Assembly (NCBI GenBank): GCA_016937255.1
Contig: JAFGWG010000105.1
Coordinates: 1 to 55,846 of the forward strand
Direction: 5' to 3'
DNA length: 55,846 nt
DNA from: Bacteroidales bacterium
GTDB lineage: Bacteria > Bacteroidota > Bacteroidia > Bacteroidales > DTU049
Shown here piece by piece: positions 24,399-33,840 of the stretch (within the stretch, counting starts at the first letter, position 1; each line of letters opens with the position of its first letter). Under the pieces are notes generated by a model. The model made no database searches. It was not told where the DNA came from and saw only the letters and a program-made list of their open reading frames with translations. A program made the position numbers and the translations under genes.

Positions 24399-26636
24399 TC
24401 AATTCCCTAGTTCTAACTGATTCTTAATAAGTTGATAATATATTCCATTTTGAACGACTAACTCCTCATGGGTTCCTTGTTCGATAATTTTACCTTTATC
24501 CATTACAATGATTTTATCTGCATTTTGTACCGTACTCAGTCGATGAGCAACCACAACAACAGTTTTCCCTTTATAAAAAGCCTGTAGATTATCCATAATT
24601 ATTCTTTCATTTTTAGCATCTAAAGCGTTAGTTGCTTCATCAAAAAAAAGGAAATCTGGATTTTTATAAATTGTTCGAGCCATTAATATTCTTTGTCGTT
24701 GTCCTTGGCTTATACCATTGCCTTCCATTCCAATTTTTGTATTATACTTCAATGGGAGACTTTCTATAAAATCTTGAATATTTGCAATTTTAACAGCTTG
24801 TAAAAGATATTCTTCATTTATGACTTCCTCTCCAACAGCAATGTTATTCGCAATCGTATCTGAAAATATAAAACCTTCTTGCATTACAGCTCCACACCTC
24901 CGTCTCCAAAGATGTAAATTGATGTTTCGTAAGTGTGTGTTATCAATATAAATTTCTCCTTTATTGGGGCTGTAAAAACCCAACAACAGCTTTAAGAGGG
25001 TCGTTTTGCCACTTCCACTTGCACCTACAATGGCTGTTGTTTGGTTGTGTGGAATTTCTAAATTGATATTTTCCAATACATAATTCCTTTCTGCCCCATC
25101 ATAACTGAACCAAATATCTTTCATAAATATTGTTCTATTAATAGGCAAAGTAGTAAGAAATGAATCCGAAAACTTATCTTCGTCTTCTTTATCGTGAATT
25201 TCACTAATGCGTTCAAAACTGATTTTTGCATCCTGAAAGGATTGGATGAATCCAATGAATTGTTCGATGGGCCCAGAAAGTTGACCGATAATGTATGTTA
25301 ATGCCATCATCATTCCTAATGTCATTTCGCCTTTAACAACTTCATTAGCGGCTAGAAATGTAATTAGAATTCCTGTAGTGTGGCTGAAAAAGACCGAACC
25401 TAATTGTTGATATTGACCAATTGCCAATCCTTTTATACTGATATTAAATAACTTTACCTGAATTTGTTCCCATTGCCAACGTTTTTTCTTTTCACAATTA
25501 TTTAGCTTGATTTCCTGCATTCCTAAAACAAGTTGATAAAGGCTACTCTGCTCATCAGATGCAAGTGTAAATCGTCTATGATCTAACTCTCTGCGATATT
25601 TCATAAATACAATAACCCACAAAACATAAAAAAAATTGCCTGCTATGAATATTGATAAAATTGATAAGCTATAGTAGCCTAATACACAACCAAAAATAAA
25701 AAAATTGACAAACGAAAAGAGCGTATTAAGAGATGAACCAGTTAAGAAACTTTCAATTCTACTATGATCTCCAATACGTTGCATTATATCACCAACTATT
25801 TTAGTGTCAAAAAAACTTACAGGCAATCTCATCAATTTTGCTAAAAAATCAGAAATTAATGTAATATTTATACGTACGCTAATATGAAGAAGAATCCAAC
25901 TACGAATAAAATCGACTGATATTTTTGAAATAAACAACACAATTTGGGCAATTAGCACCATTTTTATAAAATTCAAATTGCCTACACGAATACCATCATC
26001 CACTATTATTTGTGTAAGAAAGGGGAAAATAAGCTGTAAAAGGCTTCCAATCAAAACACTAATAACTAATTGTAAGTATTGCTTTTTGTAGGGGATCAAA
26101 TAGCGTGAAAAAAATCGAATGTTATATTTAATCTTTCCTCCGTCATCTTCTGAATTATAAAAGGAAGGGCTCGGTTGTAAAAACAATGCAGTGCCAGTAT
26201 CTTGACCATTTATTTTAGATGAGAGCCAACAACGAGAAAAATCACTTTTATTCATTTTTAATTTTCCATGTGCAGGGTCAGCTATGGAGATTATATATTC
26301 CACATTTGCTTTTTTTTTCTTTAAAAAAGAGGATGATTTTTCTTTTATACTGTAGCATACAACAAAATGATTTTGATTCCAATGTAAGATACAAGGTAAA
26401 ACAGCATCTTTGATTAGTTGTTCAAAACTAATTTTCACACCCATTGATCTAAAACCAATACTTTCAGCTGCATCGCTAACACCTAACAATGAAACCCCTT
26501 CACGTGTAATAAATGATCTTTTACGCAGAGTCTGTAAAGTATAGCTACGTCCGTAGTATTTTGCAATCATACGAAGACATGTTGGCCCACAATCCATTGC
26601 GTCAAGTTGTAAATAGTGAGGGAATTGCTGAAACAT
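24399..26636 (-). CDS. C39-peptidase ABC transporter (leader-cleaving peptide exporter)
   Basis: The 745-aa protein has an N-terminal C39 peptidase (residues about 5-135) with the motif DAMDCGPTCLRM and catalytic Cys16, a His in NHFVVCY and an Asp in IADPAHGK. A six-helix ABC membrane domain (about 170-450) follows. The nucleotide-binding domain has Walker A GASGSGKTT, signature SQGQRQR, Walker B FLFFDEA and the AHRLSTV H-loop. It cleaves double-glycine leaders and exports the core peptide. All catalytic residues are present, so it looks functional, although no double-glycine precursor is visible in this window. Confidence 0.95.
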   Translation of the reverse strand: MFQQFPHYLQLDAMDCGPTCLRMIAKYYGRSYTLQTLRKRSFITREGVSLLGVSDAAESIGFRSMGVKISFEQLIKDAVLPCILHWNQNHFVVCYSIKEKSSSFLKKKKANVEYIISIADPAHGKLKMNKSDFSRCWLSSKINGQDTGTALFLQPSPSFYNSEDDGGKIKYNIRFFSRYLIPYKKQYLQLVISVLIGSLLQLIFPFLTQIIVDDGIRVGNLNFIKMVLIAQIVLFISKISVDFIRSWILLHISVRINITLISDFLAKLMRLPVSFFDTKIVGDIMQRIGDHSRIESFLTGSSLNTLFSFVNFFIFGCVLGYYSLSILSIFIAGNFFYVLWVIVFMKYRRELDHRRFTLASDEQSSLYQLVLGMQEIKLNNCEKKKRWQWEQIQVKLFNISIKGLAIGQYQQLGSVFFSHTTGILITFLAANEVVKGEMTLGMMMALTYIIGQLSGPIEQFIGFIQSFQDAKISFERISEIHDKEDEDKFSDSFLTTLPINRTIFMKDIWFSYDGAERNYVLENINLEIPHNQTTAIVGASGSGKTTLLKLLLGFYSPNKGEIYIDNTHLRNINLHLWRRRCGAVMQEGFIFSDTIANNIAVGEEVINEEYLLQAVKIANIQDFIESLPLKYNTKIGMEGNGISQGQRQRILMARTIYKNPDFLFFDEATNALDAKNERIIMDNLQAFYKGKTVVVVAHRLSTVQNADKIIVMDKGKIIEQGTHEELVVQNGIYYQLIKNQLELGN

Positions 26637-26694
26637 CCTTTTATTTTTAAAATAGAAAATAGCCTATTTTTCAATAGACGAAGTAACTAAATAA

Positions 26695-27675
26695 TTATAT
26701 CACTATTTTAAATCTTTGCTGAATACAGGAAAAACGGTAGCTAGTTAAACATGCCTGTTGGTGAGGGTAAGAGAGGAGATGATAGTTATCTTTCAAAAGA
26801 TTAGAAAAATACTTTTTATGCTCAAATGATTGCTCTCCAATTTCTGTAGATAATCGACTTATCATAAAAAAAAGTCCAAATATTTTTGCATAAATACTTC
26901 CAACCACATCAATCTTTCCCTTTTTCTTCATGTTTACTCCAATTTTATTCAACTCTTTAACAACTACAAATAAAGAATTTATTCGAAACAACTTATTGTC
27001 AGAATTCATTAATGAGCCATTACGTTGAAAGTAATTATAGTAGCAAAAATCAAGCAGTGACGTTTTTTTTGCACACAACATTGTATTTATACACCACAAT
27101 TCATCCTCGTGTATAATTCCTTCTTTAAAGAAAATTTGATTATTCATAATCAATTCCCTTTTTACAAAAAAAAGATAAACTAATGGAGGGAATGTATTAT
27201 CCTCCATTAATTTAACCAATCTCTTAGTTCCAGACATTAATGTTTGGTTATATACATCATTATTCCTTTTATATGGAAATACTTTTTTTCCATTTGAATT
27301 GATATACACTACATCACCTAACAAAAGATCACAATGCATTTTGACAGATTGATTATATAGAATTTCAATAGTATTAGGTAAAATAGTATCATCGCTATCT
27401 ACAAATAATAAGTATTCACCTAAAGCTTTTAGAAGTCCTCTGTTTCTTGCAACCGAAACCCCTTTATTCTGTTGATTAATTATTAATATCCGCTTGTCTT
27501 TCTCCGCAAATCTCTTCATTATTTCATGTGATCTGTCAGTAGACCCATCATTAATCAAAATGATTTCAATTTCTCGAAAAGTTTGGGATATTATTGAATT
27601 AAGACATGCTTCTAAATATTCTTCTACATTATATATTGGGACAATAACTGATACTTTTGACATATTTATTTTCAA
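26695..27675 (-). CDS. Family 2 glycosyltransferase
   Basis: The 326-aa protein starts with the GT2 fold: VSVIVPIYNVEEYLEACLNSI, then NDGSTDRS and the metal-binding DSDD near residue 93. The C-terminal half is variable and acceptor-specific. An alternative start at MSKVSVIVP is four residues in. Placed between a LanC-like gene and a peptide exporter, it may glycosylate the exported peptide as in glycocins such as sublancin (SunS is GT2), but GT2 enzymes also make surface glycans, so the substrate is open. No membrane segments are seen. Confidence 0.88.
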   Translation of the reverse strand: MKINMSKVSVIVPIYNVEEYLEACLNSIISQTFREIEIILINDGSTDRSHEIMKRFAEKDKRILIINQQNKGVSVARNRGLLKALGEYLLFVDSDDTILPNTIEILYNQSVKMHCDLLLGDVVYINSNGKKVFPYKRNNDVYNQTLMSGTKRLVKLMEDNTFPPLVYLFFVKRELIMNNQIFFKEGIIHEDELWCINTMLCAKKTSLLDFCYYNYFQRNGSLMNSDNKLFRINSLFVVVKELNKIGVNMKKKGKIDVVGSIYAKIFGLFFMISRLSTEIGEQSFEHKKYFSNLLKDNYHLLSYPHQQACLTSYRFSCIQQRFKIVI

Positions 27676-27735
27676 GTAATTAAATTTCTTTTTCTTAACC
27701 CTAAGAATGTAGGTTTTCCTCAGTTCCTCTCGAAA

Positions 27736-27822
27736 CTATATGTAAAATTTATTGTTTTTGTTTTCAATATCTACTGATTTGAAGCAGAAACTAGTAATAC
27801 AACTTCTAACTTCGAGTTTCAT
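27736..27822 (-). CDS. Possible 28-aa peptide in the RiPP cluster
   Basis: A short frame with ATG at 27822 encodes 28 residues beginning MKLEVRSCITSFCFKS. It has two Cys and several Ser/Thr, the residues needed for lanthionine or sactionine bridges. There is no Gly-Gly leader site and it is shorter than usual precursors, so it could be chance. It is recorded because it lies in the only intergenic gap of the cluster. Confidence 0.2.
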   Translation of the reverse strand: MKLEVRSCITSFCFKSVDIENKNNKFYI

Positions 27823-27840
27823 GCCTTTAACCTATACCTG

Positions 27841-27921
27841 TTAAACAAAAAATAACATAGTAATAGTCACCACAGAAAACCCATTAGTACCATAACTATA
27901 GTTTAATAAATATTTAATCAT
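27841..27921 (-). CDS. Possible 26-aa hydrophobic peptide after the LanC-like gene
   Basis: The ATG at 27921 is three bases after the stop of the LanC-like gene, so translation could be coupled. It encodes 26 residues, N-terminal MIKYLLNYSYGTNGFS then a hydrophobic end. No Cys and no leader motif; low support. Confidence 0.15.
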   Translation of the reverse strand: MIKYLLNYSYGTNGFSVVTITMLFFV

Positions 27922-27924
27922 AGT

Positions 27925-28770
27925 TTAAAACAATTTCCACCATTCAGGCAGTGATTTATCAATTAACGACAAAGATGCCAACCCTTTACATATCAAATCA
28001 GAAGATGTTTTTGCAACAATGTCAAGCAATGATTGAATTTTTTGTCGGTCTCCAATTATTCCAGCTTCCCTTAAGTCCTGTAATACGGTATACTCAGGAC
28101 AGTTACTACGCAAAATACAACCTTGAGACTCAAAACTGTTGATAGATTCATTTAACAACTTTTTTTGAGAATATAAAATTTCATTTCTATTCAATTTGAA
28201 AAGAAATATTTTTACATCACGCAACACGTCTGATGGGAATAAAAACAACGGTTCAATAGACAACTCCCTATATCCTGCAACTCTTAGACCACTACATAAA
28301 CGAGAAATGGTTATACTAAGTGCTTCTTCCTGTTTATTTCTGTTCACAAAAAAATCGCAAATCCCAATAATTCCTGTACTATAGCCAAAATCAATTCCTT
28401 CATTTTGTCTTAAACTGAGTATTAGTGGTTCTTCAAAATAGCTTTTAAATTCGTTAAAATCAACTTCCAGAAAACTTTCTTTTGCTAAAAAATCAATTGT
28501 ACGTCCAATTTCTGAAAATTCAGGAGCAAAAAAAAAGCTTGCATTTTCAGGCACCTTATTTAGCACCTCATTTATTAAGCTATTAGCTAATTCATAATAC
28601 CTACTGTTTTTTGAGTAATGGGCATAATAAAAGAAAAATAATGCCCTTCCTATTAATCCGTCTCTTAATCCTAATTTGGGGTATTTCAAGGGCATTGTTT
28701 CAATTTTCGTTGAAATTTCCTTGATATTTTCAGATATTATTGTATTGAAATTATTTCCCATTACACCCAT
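27925..28770 (-). CDS. LanC-like protein without recognisable zinc ligands
   Basis: The 281-aa protein resembles lanthionine cyclases: helix pairs of an alpha/alpha barrel with GLRDGLIGRALFFFYYAHYS (about 33-52) and GYSTGIIGICDFF (about 128-140), the latter aligning with the GxxHGxxG region of LanC. The His of that motif and the later WCYG and CHG zinc-ligand motifs are not seen, so classical cyclase activity is unlikely. It overlaps the acetyltransferase gene by 10 bp. The context of exporter, radical SAM enzymes and GT2 suggests a scaffold or altered cyclase role in peptide maturation. Confidence 0.72.
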   Translation of the reverse strand: MGVMGNNFNTIISENIKEISTKIETMPLKYPKLGLRDGLIGRALFFFYYAHYSKNSRYYELANSLINEVLNKVPENASFFFAPEFSEIGRTIDFLAKESFLEVDFNEFKSYFEEPLILSLRQNEGIDFGYSTGIIGICDFFVNRNKQEEALSITISRLCSGLRVAGYRELSIEPLFLFPSDVLRDVKIFLFKLNRNEILYSQKKLLNESINSFESQGCILRSNCPEYTVLQDLREAGIIGDRQKIQSLLDIVAKTSSDLICKGLASLSLIDKSLPEWWKLF

Positions 28771-29279
28771 CTAGCCATAAAACAAACATCAACATAAGAT
28801 TCATCATTAAATTTTATATGTTGCTTAAAAATGCCTTCCTCTTTAAATCCAAATTTCTTATATAATGAAATTGCTCTTTCATTCGTACAAAAGACCTGTA
28901 AAACTATTTTTTTTATGTCTGAACATTCTGCGACCTTTTTCAAGGCAATATCCATCATCATTTTGCCTATTCCTTTGTTTCTATACTTTTTATCTACATT
29001 TATACTCAATTCTGAGACATGAGAGGATTTAGAAGTTAGACTTTGTGTAATTGAAATATTACCGATAAGATCACCGTCCTGTTCTACCACCAATAATATA
29101 TTATTTTTATTTTTTAAAATGTTTGAAATCCATTCCTTTTCTTCTTCTTCACTATAATTGAACTCCTCAATACTGGTGAAAGAATAAATATCTTCTCGCA
29201 AAATATCTTTTGCAAAATGCAACAAATTACAAGCATCTTTGATTGTAATTTCTCTTATTACTAATTTGTTTTGGTTCAT
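28761..29279 (-). CDS. GNAT-family N-acetyltransferase
   Basis: The 172-aa protein is a GNAT of the RimJ/RimL/phosphinothricin type: beta strands 1-4 up to LSINVDKKYRNKGIGKMMMD, where the R-x-x-G-x-G/A acetyl-CoA loop is near residues 96-102, and the C-terminal NERAISLYKKFGFKEEG signature. It would transfer acetyl from acetyl-CoA to an amine. In this cluster it may acetylate the peptide or give self-protection; neither is provable. It sits 9 bp after a radical SAM gene and overlaps the LanC-like gene. Confidence 0.92.
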   Translation of the reverse strand: MNQNKLVIREITIKDACNLLHFAKDILREDIYSFTSIEEFNYSEEEEKEWISNILKNKNNILLVVEQDGDLIGNISITQSLTSKSSHVSELSINVDKKYRNKGIGKMMMDIALKKVAECSDIKKIVLQVFCTNERAISLYKKFGFKEEGIFKQHIKFNDESYVDVCFMARWV

Positions 29280-29288
29280 TTTATAAAT

Positions 29289-30158
29289 CTATTGCAAGAA
29301 TGATTTTAAATTTGTTATTATGAATGGACATATTTGAATATAATCATCATCAAAATTGTTTTGTTTTAGCACAGGGCATTCTTCAACTTTACATTGAGGT
29401 CTCTCATTTATATCACTACAACCATTCCCTTTTTCAACAATTAAAGGACAAGGATATACCCTTCCATCAAAGTCAAGAATAATTCGATTTACCGCACCCC
29501 TATTCGGGTCATTAGCTATAGCATGATTTTTTTGCACATAACCAACCTCAACCTCTACTTTTTCAATTACGTCCTTCAAATATATTGCAGATATGTTGAG
29601 CAAAGCAAACCAATGTTTAGCAGGAATAATATTTTTATTGCAATCTGATGAAGTTTCAAATAGCAACCTAATCTTTTCAACCCAAAAGAAGTTCTGAGGA
29701 ATCAATTTAACAATAGGTAGTGTATCCTCTGACAAAACATGATACAGTTCAATCTTTAAACCCATTTGATAATATTTATTGAGCTTTTTTCTTGTTTTTT
29801 CAGAGGAATCTTTAAGACTTATAACAAGTATTATATTTTTTGAGACGAAATAGTTTATCCATTCATCATTTAACAATAAACCATTTGTGCATACTAAAAT
29901 TTTATCTGAACGTTGTATTAATTTATTAATTAAGCTTTTTAATTCATTATACAATAATGGCTCTCCACCAGTTATATATACATCTCCTATGTTATTTATT
30001 TTTTCTAATCTCTCTTCTAATACATTTAATGATAAGTCAAGATTTTTGTTTTCATTTTCAGGGTTTCTGTTATACTCAAGGGTTGTGTAGTAACAAAAAC
30101 TACACTTCATATTACAACGCCTTGTTACATTTATTCCTATATGTGTTTTTTTTGTCAT
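29289..30158 (-). CDS. Radical SAM protein with SPASM-like C-terminus
   Basis: The 289-aa protein has CxxxCxxC at Cys15/19/22 (RRCNMKCSFCYY), binding a 4Fe-4S cluster for SAM cleavage, and GGEPLL near residue 65. The C-terminal region (about 235-285) has several Cys (YPCPLI, CSDI, CKVEECP, ICPF), consistent with auxiliary cluster binding as in SPASM/twitch peptide-modifying enzymes. ATGA overlap with the upstream truncated radical SAM gene indicates an operon. It probably modifies the cluster's peptide, although enzymes of this size also act on small substrates. Confidence 0.88.
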   Translation of the reverse strand: MTKKTHIGINVTRRCNMKCSFCYYTTLEYNRNPENENKNLDLSLNVLEERLEKINNIGDVYITGGEPLLYNELKSLINKLIQRSDKILVCTNGLLLNDEWINYFVSKNIILVISLKDSSEKTRKKLNKYYQMGLKIELYHVLSEDTLPIVKLIPQNFFWVEKIRLLFETSSDCNKNIIPAKHWFALLNISAIYLKDVIEKVEVEVGYVQKNHAIANDPNRGAVNRIILDFDGRVYPCPLIVEKGNGCSDINERPQCKVEECPVLKQNNFDDDYIQICPFIITNLKSFLQ

Positions 30159-31015
30159 ATTTCGTCAAGTAATAATTGATATAGGTCTTGCGAACAAATT
30201 GCTAATGGTATTAATGTATTATCAATAGTCAATAAAAAATTGTTTCTTATAGCCCATTCTCTATATTTGTTAATATATTTACTTTCAGAACCTAAAACAA
30301 CAACAGAGGCTTGTTCTTGATCAATAAGTTTAACTATGGGACTTTCGCTGTTTCTGGAGTCAATAATTAAATATTCATCATCTTTATTAAAGACAGTAAA
30401 TTGTTTTCTTTTTTCAGCATCATTCCAATTCTGAACCCATTTCCTTACAAGATTGTTTATTTTATTGATAATTGTTTTGTTTTCTTTTGAAGCACATTGA
30501 TAATCACCTGTAAATAACCATGCCAAATTGTCTATATCTGCATCTTGTGGATATATGTCATTATACACTTCAAAATATCTGAGATTAGAGATGTTGTAGT
30601 TTCCAGGATTTTTGAAATAAGGGCTAAATCGAGCTAATTCAACGGGTCTAAAATAACAAGGTGCAGGAAGATGCACTAATGCTGGTAATATCGCCAATGT
30701 TTTCTCCCAATCTTTTTTTTCATCATTGGGGAAATCATACAATAAATTCCAACCTATTGATATGTCACAAATGCTACAATACCTTAGACTATTAATATTA
30801 TCAGCAACAGACACTCCCTTATTAAGAGCTTTTAATTGATTAAATGAAAATGATTCTATTCCTATTTGGATAGAATTCACCCCTGCTTTTTTTAATGCGA
30901 CAAATTCACCAAAACTCAAATTTGCACGTTGTTCATAAAATATATTAAGATTCTCTTTTTTTAATTTTGGTAACAATGTTTTAAAATAATTTTTGGGCAT
31001 TAAAGTATCCACCAT
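30155..31015 (-). pseudogene. 5'-truncated RiPP maturation radical SAM protein 1
   Basis: The 286-aa frame matches the C-terminal half of the RiPP maturation radical SAM family: YFKTLLPKL, ANLSFGEF, GVNSIQIGIES, GWNLLYDFP, LARFSPYFKNPG. The N-terminal cobalamin-binding domain and the CxxxCxxC cluster motif are missing. The open frame continues upstream of the ATG with NAVSNFR, which extends the family match FRMVD, and then hits a stop near 31078 in unrelated sequence. It therefore lost its 5' half by a deletion or rearrangement with a breakpoint around 31030-31080. The C-terminal half alone cannot carry out radical SAM chemistry. Confidence 0.82.
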
Positions 31016-31434
31016 GCGGAAATTCGAAACAGCATTTTGTATAACTATGGTAGTTTTCGAAAGGGTTATTTTGCAAATCTAAAAATAATTACACTTCTTA
31101 TCTGTTGATAAACAGTGGCATGGCAATGCATTATTTGTTATGTATTGAATTTTTTCTGCAAAAAGCTTTTATAAATATACCAAATAATGTTTGTTTGCTT
31201 AACGAAATAAATGGCTTTTTCAAGTTTTTTTATTTCTTAAATGTTTTTAATTGTTTGTTAATCAGTAGTTAAATACCATTGTGGTGTTTTTTATTGTATG
31301 AAACAAACAGAGCAACGTTTTGATGCACCAACTGAGCAGATTCGCGACAAAGAATCGCTTAATTTGGTTTATATCGAAAATAAGGTTTTACAGTACACTT
31401 GACATGAGTGAATAAATTATAAAAATACAGCAAA
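31016..31434. other. 419-bp gap with rearrangement point and GH15 upstream region
   Basis: The left 60 bp continue the truncated radical SAM frame to a stop near 31078. The rest is AT-rich with a possible 34-aa frame (31298-31402). No TAnnTTTG box is exact; TTAATTTG near 31358 is the closest. Confidence 0.5.
31298..31402 (+). CDS. Possible 34-aa peptide upstream of GH15
   Basis: An ATG at 31298 opens a 34-codon frame (MKQTEQRFDAPTEQIRDKES at its start), charged and of normal composition, ending 32 bp before the GH15 ATG. It might be a leader peptide or a chance frame. No family is recognised. Confidence 0.25.
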   Translation: MKQTEQRFDAPTEQIRDKESLNLVYIENKVLQYT

Positions 31435-33240
31435 ATGGATAATCTGAATTATGGAATAGTAGGAAATTGCAGGTCTGCAGCGTTAATATCCTCAAAAGGG
31501 TCGGTTGATTGGATGTGCCTGCCCGATTTTGACGATCCAAGTGTATTTGCAAAATTGCTTGATGAAAAAAAAGGGGGGAGTTTTGAAATTGTCGTAGATG
31601 ATACGTATGACATTTTTCAATCGTATAAGCCCAAAACTAATATACTGATAACACGCTTTAAGAGCGGTCTTGATATATTTGAAGTGCATGATTTTATGCC
31701 ACGCTATATGAGCGAGGGCGAAACAGTTTATGCGCCTTCCGATTTGATCCGGTACATTAAATATGTGTCGGGAAATCCTGCATTTAGGGTTAAGTATGAT
31801 CCAAGGCTTGAGTATGCCAAATATGAAACAAAGCATGTGGTTTGGCCAAAGTATATAAAGAGTTATGTTGAAGACGGGGTGTATGATTCGTTGTATTTGT
31901 ATACCAGTTTTGGTGCAGATGATGTATTGAACCAGCATTTGATGGAAATTAAAGAGGATGGTTATTTTTTGATAAGTTATAATCAGAAAATTTTAAAACA
32001 AAGTGTTGAACGGGAGTATCTTAAGCTACAGCGTACGCTTGTTTATTGGCTCAATTTTAGTGAAGATACTACTTCGTATGCCCGGTACAATGATTATATA
32101 AACAGAAGTGCGCTTGTGCTTAAGCTTTTGTCTTATGACAAAACAGGCGCTGTTTTAGCCGCGGCAACAACATCACTGCCCGAAACAATAGGCGAAGTCC
32201 GCAACTGGGATTATCGTTTTTGCTGGCTTAGAGATGCTTCAATGGTTATTAAGGTTATGTCCGAATTGGGGCATCAGAAGGTAACCCGGCGGTTTATGAA
32301 TTTTATAATAAACCTGATTTCTGATAAAGATGAAAAAATTCAGATAATGTATGGTATTCATGGGCAAAAAAATTTAACCGAAGAAATACTCGATCATTTG
32401 GATGGATATAAAGGCTCGCAGCCTGTGCGGGTTGGCAATGACGCTTATCATCAAAAACAATTGGATATTTATGGCATATTGCTCGATGTCATTTACCAGC
32501 AGTTTAATATGTTTAGAATGTCTCTCGAAAATTCGGAAAACTTGTGGACTGTTACTCGAAGTGTTGTTAAAACAGTTGCCCGCAATTGGAAAGAGCCCGA
32601 TAGAGGTATTTGGGAAATAAGGAATGATAATAAGCATTTTACTTTTTCGAAAGTTTTATGCTGGACTGCCATAGACCGGGCTATTAAAATAGCCGAACTT
32701 ATTGACATGACCGAATATGTTGAAAAATGGACAATGCTGAGGTCTGAAATTTTTGACGACATTATGGAAAAGGCATGGGATGAGAAAAAACAGGCTTTTA
32801 CCCAAGCTTATGGTGTTGCTGATATGGATGCTGCGACATTGCTGATGGAACCATATGGTTTTATTTCGGCAAAAGATCCCAAATATGTGGCAACGGTTAA
32901 AAGAATTTACGATGAACTTTGCAAGGATGATTTGATGTACCGGTATATTAATAATGATGATTTTGGTTTGCCATCATCGTCATTTACCATTTGTACGTTT
33001 TGGATGATTAATGCTTTGCACAAAATTGGTGAGACAAAAAAAGCAAAGCAAATGTTTGATAAATTACTTTCGTATTCAAATCATTTGGGATTGTTTAGTG
33101 AGGATATTGATTTTAAAACCAAACGTTTATTAGGCAATTTCCCTCAAGCATATTCGCATTTGGCATTAATTGAAACGGCAATTCTTATGTCGAAGGGGGA
33201 ATTGAGCGATGAAGAACGGATATTGGGTGCAATTCATTAA
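31435..33240 (+). CDS. GH15 glucoamylase/trehalase-like glycoside hydrolase
   Basis: The 601-aa cytosolic protein has the GH15 layout: an N-terminal beta-sandwich (about 1-215), then an (alpha/alpha)6 barrel with EVRNWDYRFCWLRDAS (near 260), EPDRGIWE with the probable general-acid Glu394, and NFPQAYSHLA near 568 carrying the family signature. It releases glucose from alpha-glucans or hydrolyses trehalose; bacterial members of this length without signal peptide often act on trehalose or maltodextrins. The next gene overlaps or follows within 11 bp, suggesting cotranscription. Confidence 0.93.
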   Translation: MDNLNYGIVGNCRSAALISSKGSVDWMCLPDFDDPSVFAKLLDEKKGGSFEIVVDDTYDIFQSYKPKTNILITRFKSGLDIFEVHDFMPRYMSEGETVYAPSDLIRYIKYVSGNPAFRVKYDPRLEYAKYETKHVVWPKYIKSYVEDGVYDSLYLYTSFGADDVLNQHLMEIKEDGYFLISYNQKILKQSVEREYLKLQRTLVYWLNFSEDTTSYARYNDYINRSALVLKLLSYDKTGAVLAAATTSLPETIGEVRNWDYRFCWLRDASMVIKVMSELGHQKVTRRFMNFIINLISDKDEKIQIMYGIHGQKNLTEEILDHLDGYKGSQPVRVGNDAYHQKQLDIYGILLDVIYQQFNMFRMSLENSENLWTVTRSVVKTVARNWKEPDRGIWEIRNDNKHFTFSKVLCWTAIDRAIKIAELIDMTEYVEKWTMLRSEIFDDIMEKAWDEKKQAFTQAYGVADMDAATLLMEPYGFISAKDPKYVATVKRIYDELCKDDLMYRYINNDDFGLPSSSFTICTFWMINALHKIGETKKAKQMFDKLLSYSNHLGLFSEDIDFKTKRLLGNFPQAYSHLALIETAILMSKGELSDEERILGAIH

Positions 33241-33250
33241 TAGTATTTTT

Positions 33251-33730
33251 GTGTATTCAAAAGAAGATCAGAAACAATTGAGCGTGTCGTTTTGGAGTAC
33301 GTTTGGCGAAGTTTCAAAGCCATTTTTACGTAAGAATGATAAGAAAAAATGGATGCTGTACAATACGCGTGTTAAAGGAGTTGAGCTCAAGTTTTTTGTT
33401 GGGCGCAAGCATGCTTCGGTAATTCTTGAGATGAATCATCGCAACGAAGATGTACGGTTGTTTACTTTCGAACTTCTTCATAGTTATAGAGAAATATTAC
33501 ATTGCGGTTTGCAATCTGATTTGGAATGGGTTCTTATTGAAGAATTGCCTAGTGGGAAAGAGGTTAGTGTTGCCCAAGTTAAAATGGAAAATGTTGATTT
33601 TCATCGTCAGGATGATTGGCCTTTTATTTTTGATTTTTTTATGATGAATATGCTTGTGCTGGAAAATAACTTTCTTGAGATTTCAGAACCAATAAGGGCA
33701 GATGTTGCACTATTTATTGCACATTTGTAG
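33251..33730 (+). CDS. DUF4268 family protein
   Basis: The 159-aa product starting at GTG (33251) begins VYSKEDQKQLSVSFWSTFG, the usual N-terminus of DUF4268 proteins; an ATG start at 33209 would add 14 unrelated residues and overlap the GH15 gene. The middle has KHASVILEMNHRNE, typical of the family. Function is unknown; a nuclease-like fold has been proposed for related domains. It is a compact single-domain form, common as a stand-alone gene in Bacteroidota. Confidence 0.82.
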   Translation: MYSKEDQKQLSVSFWSTFGEVSKPFLRKNDKKKWMLYNTRVKGVELKFFVGRKHASVILEMNHRNEDVRLFTFELLHSYREILHCGLQSDLEWVLIEELPSGKEVSVAQVKMENVDFHRQDDWPFIFDFFMMNMLVLENNFLEISEPIRADVALFIAHL

Positions 33731-33840
33731 TGTGCTTATGTTGGTGTATTTGTTTTTTTAAGATAAGCAATGTTTTTTGCTGTGGCATAAAGTGCATGCC
33801 ACGGGCGATGTGCACAAATAAAAGTATTAAATCATTAACT

